Assembly: GCA_016801845.1 (NCBI GenBank)
Contig: CM028931.1
Location: forward strand, 21,856,802 to 21,920,801
DNA length: 64,000 nucleotides
Direction of reading: 5' to 3'
From: Polydactylus sextarius
Taxonomy: Eukaryota > Chordata > Actinopteri > Polynemidae
Shown here: piece by piece, positions 33,501-43,342 of the stretch
Position numbering within the stretch: position 1 is the stretch's first letter
How the letters are laid out: each line of letters begins with the position of its first letter
Notes under the pieces: model-generated
What the model was told of the DNA's origin: nothing
The model's input: only the letters and a program-made list of their open reading frames with translations
Database searches by the model: none
Translations under genes and position numbers: made by a program

Positions 33501-35976
33501 TCAATGTAGCTGCATCAGTGTTTGACCATTTCTTAAAGTTATAAGTTTATAAAACCACGGGAAGTTTCAACGGTTTCTAATGGTGATGCTGCAAGAAATG
33601 TGATTGGCTCAAAATGTCAGGGGGCGGGGTTTTGCAATCCATCAGTTAATTTCCCAAATTCACCTTTAAAGGCAACAAAATGTCTAGTTAATTTGGGAAA
33701 TGTCTTGGAGTTTCTCAAAAAAATTTTAAATAACATGATTTCTCTTATTTTTCCGAAAATTGTATGACAATTAACGAATTTTGCAAAATTTCACTATTGT
33801 CTTTGAAGCCTACATAGCCTAAGCTAAGTATGTAGAGTGTAGATATAAGCCCACATACTTTAGCATCAATGTGTCCAGTTTGTTCAGAACATGGCTGCTA
33901 TTATTCAGAGTTTCTTAAAATGTAAGATTTTTTTCCCAAAAAAATAATGGAGAGAAAGTCTTAAATTCCGCAAAAATGTTGTCTTCTTTCAAGCCTAATT
34001 ACTCTGACATACTTTTACTTAAGCACACTGTTTAAACTTTTAAAAAGTCTCACAACTTTGAGCTGTTCACCTTCCAATCAGCTTTTTGATATCTTATTCT
34101 GTTTTTGCAATTATTGCGATTTAATTAATAGAGTGTCTTACTCTAGCCCCTTAGCTGCTGCTCCTTTTCAAACGATTTTTTTGTTACTTTTCCACTAGGG
34201 CTTCTCTGAAACAATTTTAAATTTAAAATTGTGGATAAATGTAGTGTGACTACATTTATCGCAACTTCGGGGTTTTTGCGCTTGCCCTGTTTTAGCGCCA
34301 CTTTAAGCTCTCACTCAGCACCTTCAGCTTACGTTTTTCCCAACATTTCGGCGATACGAGTTATGGTCGTTGTTTTCCTTCAGGGAAACAAGACAGAGAA
34401 GAAGAAGAGACGGCGGGGGAAGAAGGGCGGGGCCGAGGAGGAGGCGGCGGAGAAGGAGGAAGAGGAGGCGGCGACATCGCAAGGACCCACTGAGGTCATC
34501 AAGGAGATCGTAACCGAGATGGGACGGTGATGACCATCAAGGAAGTGATCCCTGGAACGAAGGAGGAGGAGGAAGAGGAGGAGGAAGAAGAAGATGAGGA
34601 GGACGGTAAGGGTATAAACAAGTTAGCTCATTTCAGATGCGAACATTTTTTTGATTTTCGCATTTATTCGTTCAGATTCTGCCTCCGCGCCGTTGGTGGA
34701 GCCCTGCCCAAGGTCCAGTGCGATGGCGACGTCTCGCCAGGGTAAACTCTTCCTCTACGGTGGGATGTTTGAGGTCGGCGACCGCCAGTTCACCCTGAAC
34801 GACTTCTACAGCCTGGACCTCCACAAGATGGAGCAGTGGGAGGTCCTGGTTGAAATGGATCCGAGTGAGTGGAGCTAACGTAGGAGAAGTCGAGGTATTT
34901 TGCGAGACGTTTTTCGTAACTTACGAATATTTTTTTTCCGCAGAGATGCAAGAGTGGCTGGAAGAGTCGGAGTCGGAGGACGATGAGGAGGAGGAAGAGG
35001 AGGCGGCGAAGGGAGCAGAAGGGGAGGAAGAGGAAGAGTCGGAAGAGGAAAGCGAAGATGAAGAAGGTGAGGGATTATTCTTTGGCCACTAGAGGGCGAC
35101 GTTTTCACAGCAGGTCACGAATAAAAGTTGTGTGCATTTTCAGTAGTTCAGGCTTAATAGGCAAGTAGAATCTATTTTCTTTGCAATAAAACATTGCGAA
35201 ACTGTAGCATGCTAGCATAACTCTAGCTAACTTTGAGACTTCAGGTAATTTAATTATTTCAGCTAAATTGGCTACATTTGCTAACATGGTTAATTTAGAC
35301 ACTTCATTGATACCTTAGCTAATATGCTTATATAGCTAAGTTAGCTTGAGTGGCTTAATATGCTAAGGTGTCTCAAAGTTAGCTAACCCAGGTGAGGTGG
35401 CTAGCTTAGATACATTAGGCATTGTAGTTACTATTTCACCTAACTTGACAACTTGACATACCTTATTTAATTAGTTTTTTAATTAGTTATTTAGGTAATT
35501 TAGTTTTTTTCAGCTTTGCTATGTCAGCTAACATAGCTAATTTAGATACCTCAGCAACAATTAATCAACTTTAGCTGAAGTACCTAATTTATCAGAAGTA
35601 GCTAAGTTAGCTTGGGTGGCTAAATATGCTAAGGTATCTCAATTAGCTAAATTGGGTGAGGTTAGCTAACTTTGATACATTAGGTTTTTTTTTTTGTTAT
35701 CAGTTATTCTCAGCTGCTTCAGCTAAGTTAGCTTTTATCTAACATAGCTAATTGACACCTTAGCTTGGCAATGTTTAACCCCACTTCCTGTTTGTTTTAC
35801 CAGATGAAGAGGAGCACCCAGCGGTGCAGGACGGAGAGACGGTGACAGATTATCAAATCCGTACGGAACAGTACTGGATCGGATTGGCACGAGCGAATAT
35901 GGGCCCTGACGCCAAGGACAAAAAAGTCGCTAAGGTTGCTGCTAGCATGGCCAAAATCTTCTATGAAGACCAGTAA
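30437..35976 (+). CDS. klhdc4: klhdc4, Kelch domain-containing protein 4, whole coding span (frameshifted in exon 10)
   Basis: Thirteen coding exons: 30437-30535, 30954-31045, 31125-31203, 32043-32141, 32360-32496, 32601-32693, 32821-32983, 33072-33150, 33234-33442, 34384-34605, 34676-34864, 34944-35066, 35804-35976. The product would be about 585 residues (human 520). It has a basic N-terminus (GKKGKKEKKVKGAEKTAAKM), six Kelch strands with paired glycines ([54 protein letters not shown]), a Lys/Arg then Glu-rich linker, and an acidic C-terminal stretch. Kelch repeats fold into a protein-binding propeller; the cellular role of KLHDC4 is poorly known. All borders are GT/AG and in phase except that exon 10 lacks one base near 34518, giving TGA at 34528-34530 after 398 codons. 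Either an assembly error or a real loss-of-function allele. Confidence 0.95.
30954..31045 (+). CDS. klhdc4: klhdc4 coding exon 2
   Basis: Encodes EDLEALIAEFQNLDAKKTQV and PPPSPR, matching human EDLEALIAHFQTLDAK. Acceptor ttttcag, donor cgag|gtgaac. Confidence 0.94.
31125..31203 (+). CDS. klhdc4: klhdc4 coding exon 3
   Basis: Encodes LNASFSAHPEKDELILFGGE and FFNGKK, the first Kelch strand. Acceptor tttatag, donor aag|gtgatt. Confidence 0.94.
31245..31998 (+). repeat. dispersed repeat copy E (klhdc4 intron 3)
   Basis: Full-length sense copy in a different gene. The block at 31527-31610 differs from that of copy D at only about two positions by eye. Its end lies about 45 bp before klhdc4 exon 4. 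Confidence 0.7.
32043..32141 (+). CDS. klhdc4: klhdc4 coding exon 4
   Basis: Encodes TYLYNDLFFYNIKKNSWVKS and PNPPPPRCSHQ, the rest of Kelch repeat 1. Acceptor ttcgcag, donor cag|gtaaca. Confidence 0.95.
32360..32496 (+). CDS. klhdc4: klhdc4 coding exon 5
   Basis: Encodes [20 protein letters not shown], then PNGEQFYHYKDLWVLHLATH, almost identical to human. Acceptor tttcag, donor taa|gtgcgt. Confidence 0.96.
32601..32693 (+). CDS. klhdc4: klhdc4 coding exon 6
   Basis: Encodes ASGGPSGRSGHRMVLSKKQL and [10 protein letters not shown], a Kelch repeat. Acceptor tttccag, donor ccag|gtgagg. Confidence 0.95.
32821..32983 (+). CDS. klhdc4: klhdc4 coding exon 7
   Basis: Encodes DFIYYNDVYSFSLETFTWSR, a proline-rich turn and [11 protein letters not shown]. 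Acceptor cctcgtag, donor gtg|gtgcgt; the GTG GTG repeat leaves one codon of donor ambiguity. Confidence 0.94.
33072..33150 (+). CDS. klhdc4: klhdc4 coding exon 8
   Basis: Encodes RVKKDVEKGTIHSDMFLLKR and EGKDGQ, matching human RVKKDVDKGTRHSDMFLLK. Acceptor cgttcag, donor caag|gtacag. Confidence 0.94.
33234..33442 (+). CDS. klhdc4: klhdc4 coding exon 9
   Basis: Encodes EKWSWSRVSPSGNKPPPRSG, LFGGVCDEEEEETLEGDFYN and DLYLYDTVKNRWFPGLLR. Acceptor tctccag, donor agg|gtgagc. Confidence 0.95.
33890..34370 (+). repeat. dispersed repeat copy F (klhdc4 intron 9, partial)
   Basis: A diverged and internally shortened copy: GCAAAAATGTTGTCTTCTTT, TTTTTGATATCTTATTC.GTT, CTTAGCTGCTGCTCCTTTTC and TTTTAGCGCCACTTTAAGCT can be followed. 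It ends within about 15 bp of klhdc4 exon 10. Confidence 0.55.
34384..34605 (+). pseudogene. klhdc4: klhdc4 coding exon 10, frameshifted
   Basis: Encodes GNKTEKKKRRRGKKGGAEEE and GPTEVIKEIVTEM, then runs into TGA at 34528-34530. In the next frame the family sequence resumes (TIKEVIPGTKEEEEE) and joins exon 11 in phase. Human has KEVVAEDGTVVTIKQV here, so one G is missing between 34518 and 34519. The listed span includes both halves. Confidence 0.85.
34676..34864 (+). CDS. klhdc4: klhdc4 coding exon 11
   Basis: Encodes [40 protein letters not shown] and VLVEMDP, the sixth Kelch strand. Acceptor gttcag, donor ccga|gtgagt. It is in frame only if the exon 10 base is restored. Confidence 0.93.
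34944..35066 (+). CDS. klhdc4: klhdc4 coding exon 12
   Basis: Encodes MQEWLEESESEDDEEEEEEA, a long acidic run. Human has TQEWLEETDSEED here. Acceptor ccgcag, donor gaag|gtgagg. Confidence 0.92.
35086..35099 (+). promoter_or_regulatory. CTCF-like motif in klhdc4 intron 12
   Basis: CCACTAGAGGGCGA, a full match to the remembered core, 20 bp after the exon 12 donor. Together with the motif at 28805 it brackets klhdc4 in divergent orientation. Confidence 0.4.
35205..35780. repeat. TAGCTAA degenerate array (klhdc4 intron 12)
   Basis: Units of the TTAGCTAA / GATACCTTAGC type fill the last klhdc4 intron on both strands. Confidence 0.8.
35804..35976 (+). CDS. klhdc4: klhdc4 coding exon 13 with stop
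   Basis: Encodes TVTDYQIRTEQYWIGLARAN, then KKVAKVAASMAKIFYEDQ and TAA at 35974-35976. The human protein as remembered stops earlier, so this tail may belong to a longer form. Confidence 0.88.
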
Positions 35977-36132
35977 CGGAAAACTGCGTATGTGTGTGTG
36001 TCAAAAAAAGACTTTACTGCCTTCCCGATTAAATGAAAACGGAATTTATTAACAATTTTAATCTTTCATAAACAGATACGGTTAAAGTGTCATAATGGTT
36101 CCTGTTTCTCAAGTTTAACAATTTTCATTTTC

Positions 36133-36138
36133 AATAAA
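36133..36138 (+). terminator. klhdc4: klhdc4 poly(A) signal
   Basis: AATAAA 157 bp after the stop codon, followed directly by a long A run in the genome (36140-36158). Confidence 0.7.
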
Positions 36139-36269
36139 ACAAAAAAAAAAAAAAAAAACTGTTGAAAGACGTGAATCGTCTCCACTGAAGAGGACGGCGG
36201 ACTCGGGATGCATCGTGACATTTGATATAAAAAAAAATCTTAAAATTCCAGGATTTTGTGAAGTAGAAA

Positions 36270-37310
36270 TGAAAACTTTAGCTACCTAGCTTTATCCATC
36301 TTAGCTACTTCAGTTAATTGATTTAAATACCTTTTAAATTTGAGGCAATTTGGTTATAACATTTAACTTAGCTACTTTAGCTATGTTGGCTAACTTAGCT
36401 AATTTAGATACATTAGCTTGTTTAACAGCTACATATCTATCTTAGCTACTTCAGTTAAGCTAATGTAGCTAACGTAGACACCTTAGCTAACTTTTAGCTT
36501 ACCTCAGGTTACTCAGTTATTTCATTGAACTTGGCTAATTATCAGGCGATTACTCAGGCTAATTAATGTTTTTCCTGTGGAAAAACTTTAGTTCATTCAG
36601 CCACCTCGGTTAACTAAACTTGGTTAGATACTTTAGCTAACTCTTAGCTAACCTCAGGTAGCTTCATTATTCCTTCTAACTTAGCAACTTTAGCTGAGTT
36701 GGCTAACTTAGCTAATTTAGATACCTTAGCTAACCTCAGGTGGCTTTGTTATTTCATCTACCTTGACTATTTCACTTAAGTTGGCAGTGTTGGCTAACTT
36801 AACTTATTTAGCCACCTCTGCTAACTTAGCTGACTTTTGCTAAGTTTTAGCTAAGCTTAGGTAGCTTTGTTATTTCATCTGTTGTAGCTAATTCACCTAA
36901 ATTGGCTATGTTGGCAAACTTAGCTAATTTAGATAGCTTATTAGCCATCGCAGCTATTTTAGTTGATTATCTTAGCTGACTTTTAGCTTAACTCAGGTAG
37001 TCTTGTTATTTCATCTACCTTATCTACTTCAGCTTAGATAGCAGTGTAGGCTAACTTATCTCATTCAGCTACCTCAGCTAACGTAGGTACTAAGTTAGCT
37101 ATGTTATTCAACTTATTTAGCTACCTCAACTAGTGTAGCTGATTTGGATACCTTAGCTAACTTATCTAACCTCAGGTAGCTTCTTTAGTTCATCTGACTT
37201 TGAAATTTCAGCTACGTTGGCTATGTTGGCTAACTTAGCTCATTAGCTACGTCGGCTAACGTATTGATTTCATGTCACTTAGCTACTTAAGCTAACTTAG
37301 CTATGTTCCT
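36270..37310. repeat. TAGCTAA degenerate array downstream of klhdc4
   Basis: Dense units such as GGCTAACTTAGCTAATTTAG, ATACCTTAGCTAAC and GGTAGCTTTGTTATTTCATC. The last block recurs roughly every 100-130 bp, which gives a higher-order period. Confidence 0.8.
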
Positions 37311-37920
37311 GGGGTGTAAACAACGTAAAATAGAAACGGTTTCATTTCGTTAACCCTGAAAATTTTGGTCCAAAATGTGATTTGTCCCCCTCTGGTGGTC
37401 GCGTTTGTCAACACAGCCAGCAACACATTTCCTTTGTCTTGAGTTTTACTCCTCTGCAGCAAGAAGCAGACTGAGCTGAGGAAGTCAGGAATCATGAATA
37501 AGATGGGAGAACAGGGGGTGAGGCTGAGAGCACAATATGTCAGAGAAGACATCCGTCAGTGTGAGCACCAGCCTGTCCCTCTCTGACCTATTTTATCCTC
37601 CATCAGCATGCCGAACGAGGGACGAGCACAGGCTGATGAATAATACAGGAGGAGGTAGAGATGGATGAGAGTGAGGCTGCCTCCCCCCTCCCTTTTTCCT
37701 GCGACCCCCTTTTTTATTTTAACTCTGGGGATAAAAAAAAAAGACTTTATAAATAACTAAAAAGGAGGTTTTTTTGGGGGGTACGCTGCTGACGTTGGGT
37801 CACGTAGCGTGTAATCGTCAGAGATACGTCAGCTGTGGTTGTGTACAGTGTGTTTCGAGAACAGATAGTGAGGGTTTTTAATTTGACAGGTGCAGGTTCA
37901 GTGCAGCAGGGAGGAAAAAA
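37310..37920. other. intergenic island between two TAGCTAA arrays
   Basis: Complex sequence. It holds CCCCCTCTGGTGGTCG (from 37387), a CTCF-like core on the - strand, and a balanced stretch at 37440-37640 that could be a conserved element. No exon was recognised. Confidence 0.35.
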
Positions 37921-39220
37921 AGCTTAGCTAACGTCATTGTTTTTTCATTGAGGAGGCTTTAACCACAATCTCTTACAACAGTTATTGGTTTTATAGAAGA
38001 TATAAGTAGCATGTGAGGTGGTTAAATAAGCTGAGGCATCGAAATTAGCCAAATTATCTAACGTTGCTTGTTATTAGCAACAGTTAAGTAACGTTGTCTA
38101 ATGTGTCTGGATTAGCTAAGTTCGCGTGGGTCGCTAAATTGGCCAAGGTATCTCAATTAATTAACACGGTTGAGGTGGCAAGCAGCTAACTTAGCTACTT
38201 CAGCTAAGCTGACTATGATAGTATAAGCTCATTTAACCACAAGTAGGTTACTTAGCTACCACAGCGTAGCATGTTAGCATACACCCTAGCTAACTTTGAG
38301 ACCTCAGGTACTTAAGTTATTTCAGCTAAGTTGGCTACAATGGATAAAGTTAGCTTTGGTAGCAAAATATGATATGGTTTAGCAAACATTAAGCTAAGTT
38401 GGCTAAGGTAGATAGCTTAGATTCATTAGCGAACTTCACCGACGTTAGCTGAAATAATAAAATTACCTGAGACCTCAGCCAATTTTGATACTTGAGGTAA
38501 TTTAGTTATTTCATCTAACTTAGTTATTTCAGCTAAGTTAGGCTAAGCTAGCTAATTTAGCCACCCCAGCTAACTTAGCTAATTTAGATACCATAGCTAA
38601 CTTTGATGCCTTAAGTACTTTGATTATTTTAACTAACATAGCTACTTTAGCTATCTTAACCACTGTAGCTAAGTTTGCTAAAGTAGCTAATGTAGCTAAT
38701 TTACCTGTCTTTGGTTGCTCTTTGGTAGCCACCTCAGCTAACTCTAAAACCTCAGGTAAGTTGACTAGATAGGTTAGCTCTGTTAGCCTATAACTCAGCT
38801 AGCTTATTTAGATACCTCAGCTAAATTTGATACTTTAGGTAATTTATTTAGCTAATGCATCCCATTTAGTTACAAATAGCTTACTTAGCCACCCTAGCTA
38901 ACCTAATCAAAATAGACACTGTTGATAATTTAGTTCTTTTTTTCAGCTAACATAGCTACTTAAGATCAGTGTGTTCAGCTAACCTAGCTAAATTAAATAT
39001 TACTAGCTACTTTGGCTTTTTGATTTGGCTAATTTAGCCACCTCAGCTAACCCAGCGAATTTTGATCAAGTAGTTTCACCTAATTTAGCAACTTCAGCTA
39101 AGTTGTCTAACTTCAGCTAATTTAGATACCTTTAGCTAACTTTGATGCCTCAGGTAACTTTGTTATTTCATCTTACTTAGCTACTTCCGCTAACTTAGCT
39201 ACATTGTAGCATTAAACACT
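37920..39220. repeat. TAGCTAA degenerate array, second block
   Basis: Continuation of the same repeat dialect as 36270-37310, more diverged. Confidence 0.8.
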
Positions 39221-40067
39221 TTTCTCATGGGGGACACCCAGACTTACACTGTAATATCCAGGACACAAAAGGTATAAAAGACATTAAAACAAAGAAAAAA
39301 AAAAACCTCATTATCTGCGCTAGCGTGAGCGCTGTCTTGGTGCCAGCTGATTGTGGTTACATGATGTCATGGATTTGTGTTGCTAACTTCCTTAAATCTT
39401 AATCTCCTTGTTGTGGTCAGGAAGTCATACTACCCCCCTCCTTCCCCATTCACCTGCAGCTCACCTTCTGTCTCATTTCCCTCCCTCACCCCGTCTCTCC
39501 CTCGTTTCTTCTCTCTGTCTCTCTCACTACTACTGGTGTGTTTAGAGGCCTAAGCCCTAATCCGTGGCCTCGCAGTGATTTTATTACTGTAATCTGGGCT
39601 GGAATTGGCTTAACTCTCCCAGACGCTTGGCAGAGAGGAGGACAAGGACAACAACAGCAACAGGACAGCTGCTGCAGAGAGGAGGAGGAGGAGGAGGAGG
39701 ACGGAGGAGCTGGTTGTTTAAAAGGCCCGTTGACCACATCACACAGGAGGTTAGCATCATTTGTATCACCTGTCCTCTATCTGCTTCCCTCTCTGAGATC
39801 GAAACATCAATTAAATGACTCACAGGGGCTCGAATCGCTCAAATTAGATCCAGTGTAATTGACCTGGACATCAAAATGAAGAAGACAACAACGGTAAAAA
39901 CTTTAAAACAAGCTGTAAATGTAAAAAAAAAACTAATGACTTTCCACTTATATACTGTTCAGATTTTTAAGCTAATTTGTAAGCAAGCTAGGCTACGTTT
40001 TATAAAAAGTTCTTCCTCTTATTAAAACAGGAACATTTGGGTTCAAATTATCGTTTACCTGCAATTA
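39221..40067. other. intergenic sequence upstream of jph3
   Basis: Has a pyrimidine-rich tract (39420-39540), then the complex stretch 39540-39730 and a GAGGAG run at 39679-39703. Candidate distal regulatory DNA of jph3; no exon was recognised. Confidence 0.35.
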
Positions 40068-40630
40068 CCCAGGGTCCTTTTCACCACAAATAGTCAAATA
40101 GTCAAACTCCCCCTCAAGAGATATTTTACATTGGTCGAAGTGATATCGAGTTTTACCGATTTTGTTTTCACAACCAAATAGTTAACAATGAAAGTAAATG
40201 TAAACATATCTAAACTGTAAGCATGAATAGGGTCCTTACACATTAACCGAAGTAGTGAATACTGTTTTACAAGAAAGATACTTTGAAAATAGCGACGTAC
40301 AACAAGAATGGTCTAATCTTGTATGGGTTTTCCCACAACATGGAGGCGACTGGAAGACGTTGAATAAATCTTATAAAACAGTTATCAGTACTTCAGTTTA
40401 TGTGTAGGGACCCTATTCATGCTGCTGCTGAAGTGAAGTGATATTTTGAGCTTTATTAGTGGTTAAAAAATGACTATTTAGATACGTTTGGCTGGCTGCC
40501 CCATTTACTTTCATTGTTAACTATTTGGTTGTGAAAACAAAAGACGGTCAAACTCGATATTACTTCAACCAACGTAAAATATCTCTTGAGGAGGCCTTCG
40601 ACTCATATTTGGGGTGAAATAGACCCTGGG
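40068..40630. mobile_element. foldback (inverted-repeat) element 2
   Basis: Left arm 40068-40246 and right arm 40398-40630 are near reverse complements around about 150 bp. The outer ends are CCCAGGGTCCTTTTCACC and GGTGAAATAGACCCTGGG. Matching blocks include TCAAGAGATATTTTACATTG, AACCAAATAGTTAACAATGA and GCATGAATAGGGTCC. No protein is encoded. Confidence 0.7.
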
Positions 40631-40727
40631 TTCAAATGGCTCCAGATCACAAGTGTTCCAGATCAGCAGATTCAACAGTTTCTTCGCTCTTCACGGACAC
40701 ATGGGCCAGTTGTTCTGCTGATCTGTT

Positions 40728-40920
40728 ACACTTCAGTTTATGTGTAGGGACCCTATTTATGCTACTGGTGAAGTGAAGTGATATTTTGAGCTTTATTATT
40801 GTTAAAAATGACTATTTAGATACATTTGGCTGGCTGCCCCATTTACTTTCATTGTTAACTATTTTGTCAAACTCGATATTACTTCAACCAGCGTAAAATA
40901 TCTCTTGAGGGGAGTTTGAC
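40728..40920 (+). repeat. direct duplicate of the right arm of foldback element 2
   Basis: Repeats 40388-40580 at an offset of about 342 bp, with CTTCAGTTTATGTGTAGGGA and TGGCTGGCTGCCCCATTTAC. A short deletion removes the GGTTGTGAAAACAAAAGACG part. Confidence 0.8.
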
Positions 40921-41119
40921 TTGTTGACTCGACTTTAATACATTTCAAACGTGTCGACTAAATAAATCGCATCTCGCGTTAAGAAAAATATCCAGATTAA
41001 TGGTTGACAATACACCCGATCTAAACTAAACTGCTATTGTCGCTTTTGCTGCCCGAGGTCGACGCAAAAATAATCGAAACAAATCTTTCCCTTCATTTTC
41101 TCTTCAATTCTCAGTGGCC

Positions 41120-41582
41120 CGTCTGTGTGCAGAGCGCACGTCTCTTTAAGAGCTGGATTGTGCCATTGAGCGGGAGGAGGGGGGGTGTTGGTTGGTTGCA
41201 GTGGTACAGTCCTCCTCCTCTAATGAGCAGATTTCCTGAGAGAGAGAGAGAGATAAAGCCATCCATCCATAGGAGGAGAGGAGATTGTGGGACGGAGACG
41301 GCAGCAGGAAGGCAGGGCTGTGCGTCAGCAGCCGGGCGCTCCGTTTGTGGGGAAACATGGAGATGAGCAGGAGATGCTGAAGAGGAGCAGAAGAAGACAG
41401 CATCATCAGAGGATCGTACATAGGTGGATGTTATTTCATCGAACCTGACGCCGACTAGCACCAACGCAGAGGATCAACTACTTATGGACGCAGTGGATTA
41501 AAGACCTGCAGACGAACGAGCTGAGAGGCAGGAGGAGGAGGAAGACGGGAGGAGAAATTAATCAATTCAGTTGTTTATTTTC

Positions 41583-41629
<47 letters not shown>

Positions 41630-42054
41630 TGCTGTCAGAAAGTGTGTGTGTGTGTGTGCTTGCATAAGGCAGGAGACTGCATTGCTGATTTCCAGCACCA
41701 CAGGACAAACAAGCAAGCAAGAAAAAAAATAAAGCAGATTAGCATGTGTGTGTTTTAAACCATTATTCTGAATATAAGTGTGTGTGTGTGTGAGTCTGTG
41801 AGTGTGTGTGAGAGGATGAAGCTCCAAGTGAGCTACAGATCCAGAAGAAGCGGACGAAACGGACTCGGAGAAAATCTATTTTCCTAAATCGAGGAATCGG
41901 ATTTGGATTTTTTTTTCTTGTCTTTTTGGGGTTTTTTCTTTTTGTTATTTTTCTGCGGTTTGCTTCTCTATGTTCAAACCCCCTGAGGTTTGAGGAGTTG
42001 CTGCCACCTGGGGGGGAGTCGTCTCGGCTCCCGGAGAGGTGGAGGCATCATCAG
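41120..42054 (+). promoter_or_regulatory. jph3: putative jph3 promoter and 5' leader exon
   Basis: GC-richer sequence with GTCTCTTTAAGAGC (about 41140), a GA-rich leader with GAGGAGGAG repeats, two GT tracts and a good donor CAG|GTAGGA at 42054/42055. An acceptor lies at 42931-42932 behind a long pyrimidine tract. A non-coding first exon ending at 42054 is inferred. Where transcription starts is not known. Confidence 0.4.
41585..41626. repeat. (GT)n microsatellite
   Basis: About 21 GT dinucleotides within the putative leader. Confidence 0.95.
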
Positions 42055-42107
42055 GTAGGAGGTGGCGGAAGAACGTGTGCCCCCCCCCTGTCTCCCACCC
42101 CCAGAAT

Positions 42108-42395
42108 TAAAGCAAGGTAGAGAGGGAGGAAGTAGGAGGATGATCTTGGCCCCTTCTGGAATAGGACAAAAAAAAAGCAAGGTAGAGGTGTAAGTAAGAG
42201 GAAAAGTGGACCCCTCGAGCAGGAAAAAGAGGTAGGGGAGTAACTAGGAGGAGGAGTGGGCCACTGGAATAGGAAAAAAATCAGGAAAAAACGCAAGAGG
42301 AGGAAGTCGGAGGAAGATTGGGCCCACCGAGTCGGAATAAAAGCAAGAAAAGGCACTAGAGGAGTAAGTAGGAGGGAGAGTTGTTGTTGACCGTG
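42108..42395 (+). repeat. diverged tandem repeat, unit about 50-66 bp
   Basis: Five units starting near 42111, 42177, 42227, 42291 and 42343 share AGCAAGGTAGAGG, GTAGGAGGA, TGGGCCCAC and GGAATAGGA blocks. Confidence 0.65.
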
Positions 42396-42408
42396 TAGGC
42401 AGGCCGGT

Positions 42409-42490
42409 AACAGCAACAGCAACAGCAACAGTGTCGGAGCTTCCTGTCGACTGAGATGATGGTGGTGGTGGTGGTGATGATGATGGCAGC
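42409..42490 (+). repeat. (AACAGC)n and (GGT)n short tandem repeats
   Basis: Nearly four AACAGC units (42409-42431) and a GGTGGTGGT/GATGATG tract (about 42455-42485), just upstream of the jph3 start. Confidence 0.85.
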
Positions 42491-42834
42491 AGGTCTGGGC
42501 CCACTCCTCTCCTCTCCGCTCACCTGTACCCTCGTCAGAGACGCTAACCGAGGGTAGTGCTAACCCCAAAAAGCGAGAGGATGGTGTGAGCGGCGTCACG
42601 TTGCCCTTTCCCGGCTCCCCGACGCCCCGGTCCCCCTCCTCCCTCGTTTTCGTCAGTTTTTTTTTCCTCGCGTCGAACAAAAAACGGAGGGTAGCTCTTG
42701 ATTTTTGTGTCTCGCGTGGGAGTTTTCGCTCCCCCTCCCTCCCGCCTTCCTCCTCCTCCTCCTCCTCTTCCTCACCCCTTGACCTCTCCGAACTTGAAAC
42801 TCCAAACTCCATGGATCGCTTCTAGCTCCAACAG

Positions 42835-42885
42835 TTTTTTTTTTTTCCTTCTTTTTTTGTTTTGTTTCTTTCTCGTTTCATTTTT

Positions 42886-42920
<35 letters not shown>

Positions 42921-42932
42921 TCGAGGCTTCAG
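42835..42932 (+). other. jph3: long pyrimidine tract and candidate 3' splice site before the jph3 start
   Basis: About 85 bases almost entirely T and C, then GTCGAGGCTTCAG. This is the form of a strong acceptor, 28 bp before the ATG. Alternatively it is a low-complexity part of the leader. Confidence 0.4.
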
Positions 42933-42960
42933 GGGGGAATTGCCAAGACCTGTTTCATGC

Positions 42961-43342
42961 ATGTCCACTGGCGGCAGGTTCAACTTTGACGATGGGGGGT
43001 CATACTGCGGAGGGTGGGAGGAGGGCAAGGCGCACGGCCACGGGATCTGCACGGGACCCAAAGGCCAAGGCGAGTACTGTGGGTCCTGGGCCCACGGTTT
43101 TGAGCTGCTGGGGGTCTACACATGGCCCAGCGGGAACACCTACCAGGGCACATGGGCTCAGGGTAAAAGACACGGAGTGGGCATGGAGAACAAAGGCCGC
43201 TGGGTGTACAAGGGCGAGTGGACGCACGGCTTTAAGGGACGATACGGCGTCCGGGAGAGCACCGGGACGAGCGGGAAGTACGAGGGGACATGGAACAATG
43301 GGCTGCAGGACGGATACGGGACCGAGACGTACTCCGACGGAG
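42961..43342 (+). CDS. jph3: jph3 coding exon 1
   Basis: Starts MSTGGRFNFDDGGSYCGGWE, the family start. The upstream ATG-like GCATGC is out of frame. It encodes five MORN motifs and ends TETYSDG plus one base; donor ggag|gtaaga. Length 382 bp. Confidence 0.96.

Noticed and set aside
34384..34605. Cryptic splicing that would rescue klhdc4 exon 10
   Set aside because: No plausible donor-acceptor pair restores the frame while keeping the conserved TIKEV segment; a one-base deletion explains it better.
42051..42812. 253-codon open frame on the - strand
   Set aside because: It is made of Glu, Pro, Ser and His runs that come from GGA-rich repeats of the jph3 leader; no domain is seen.
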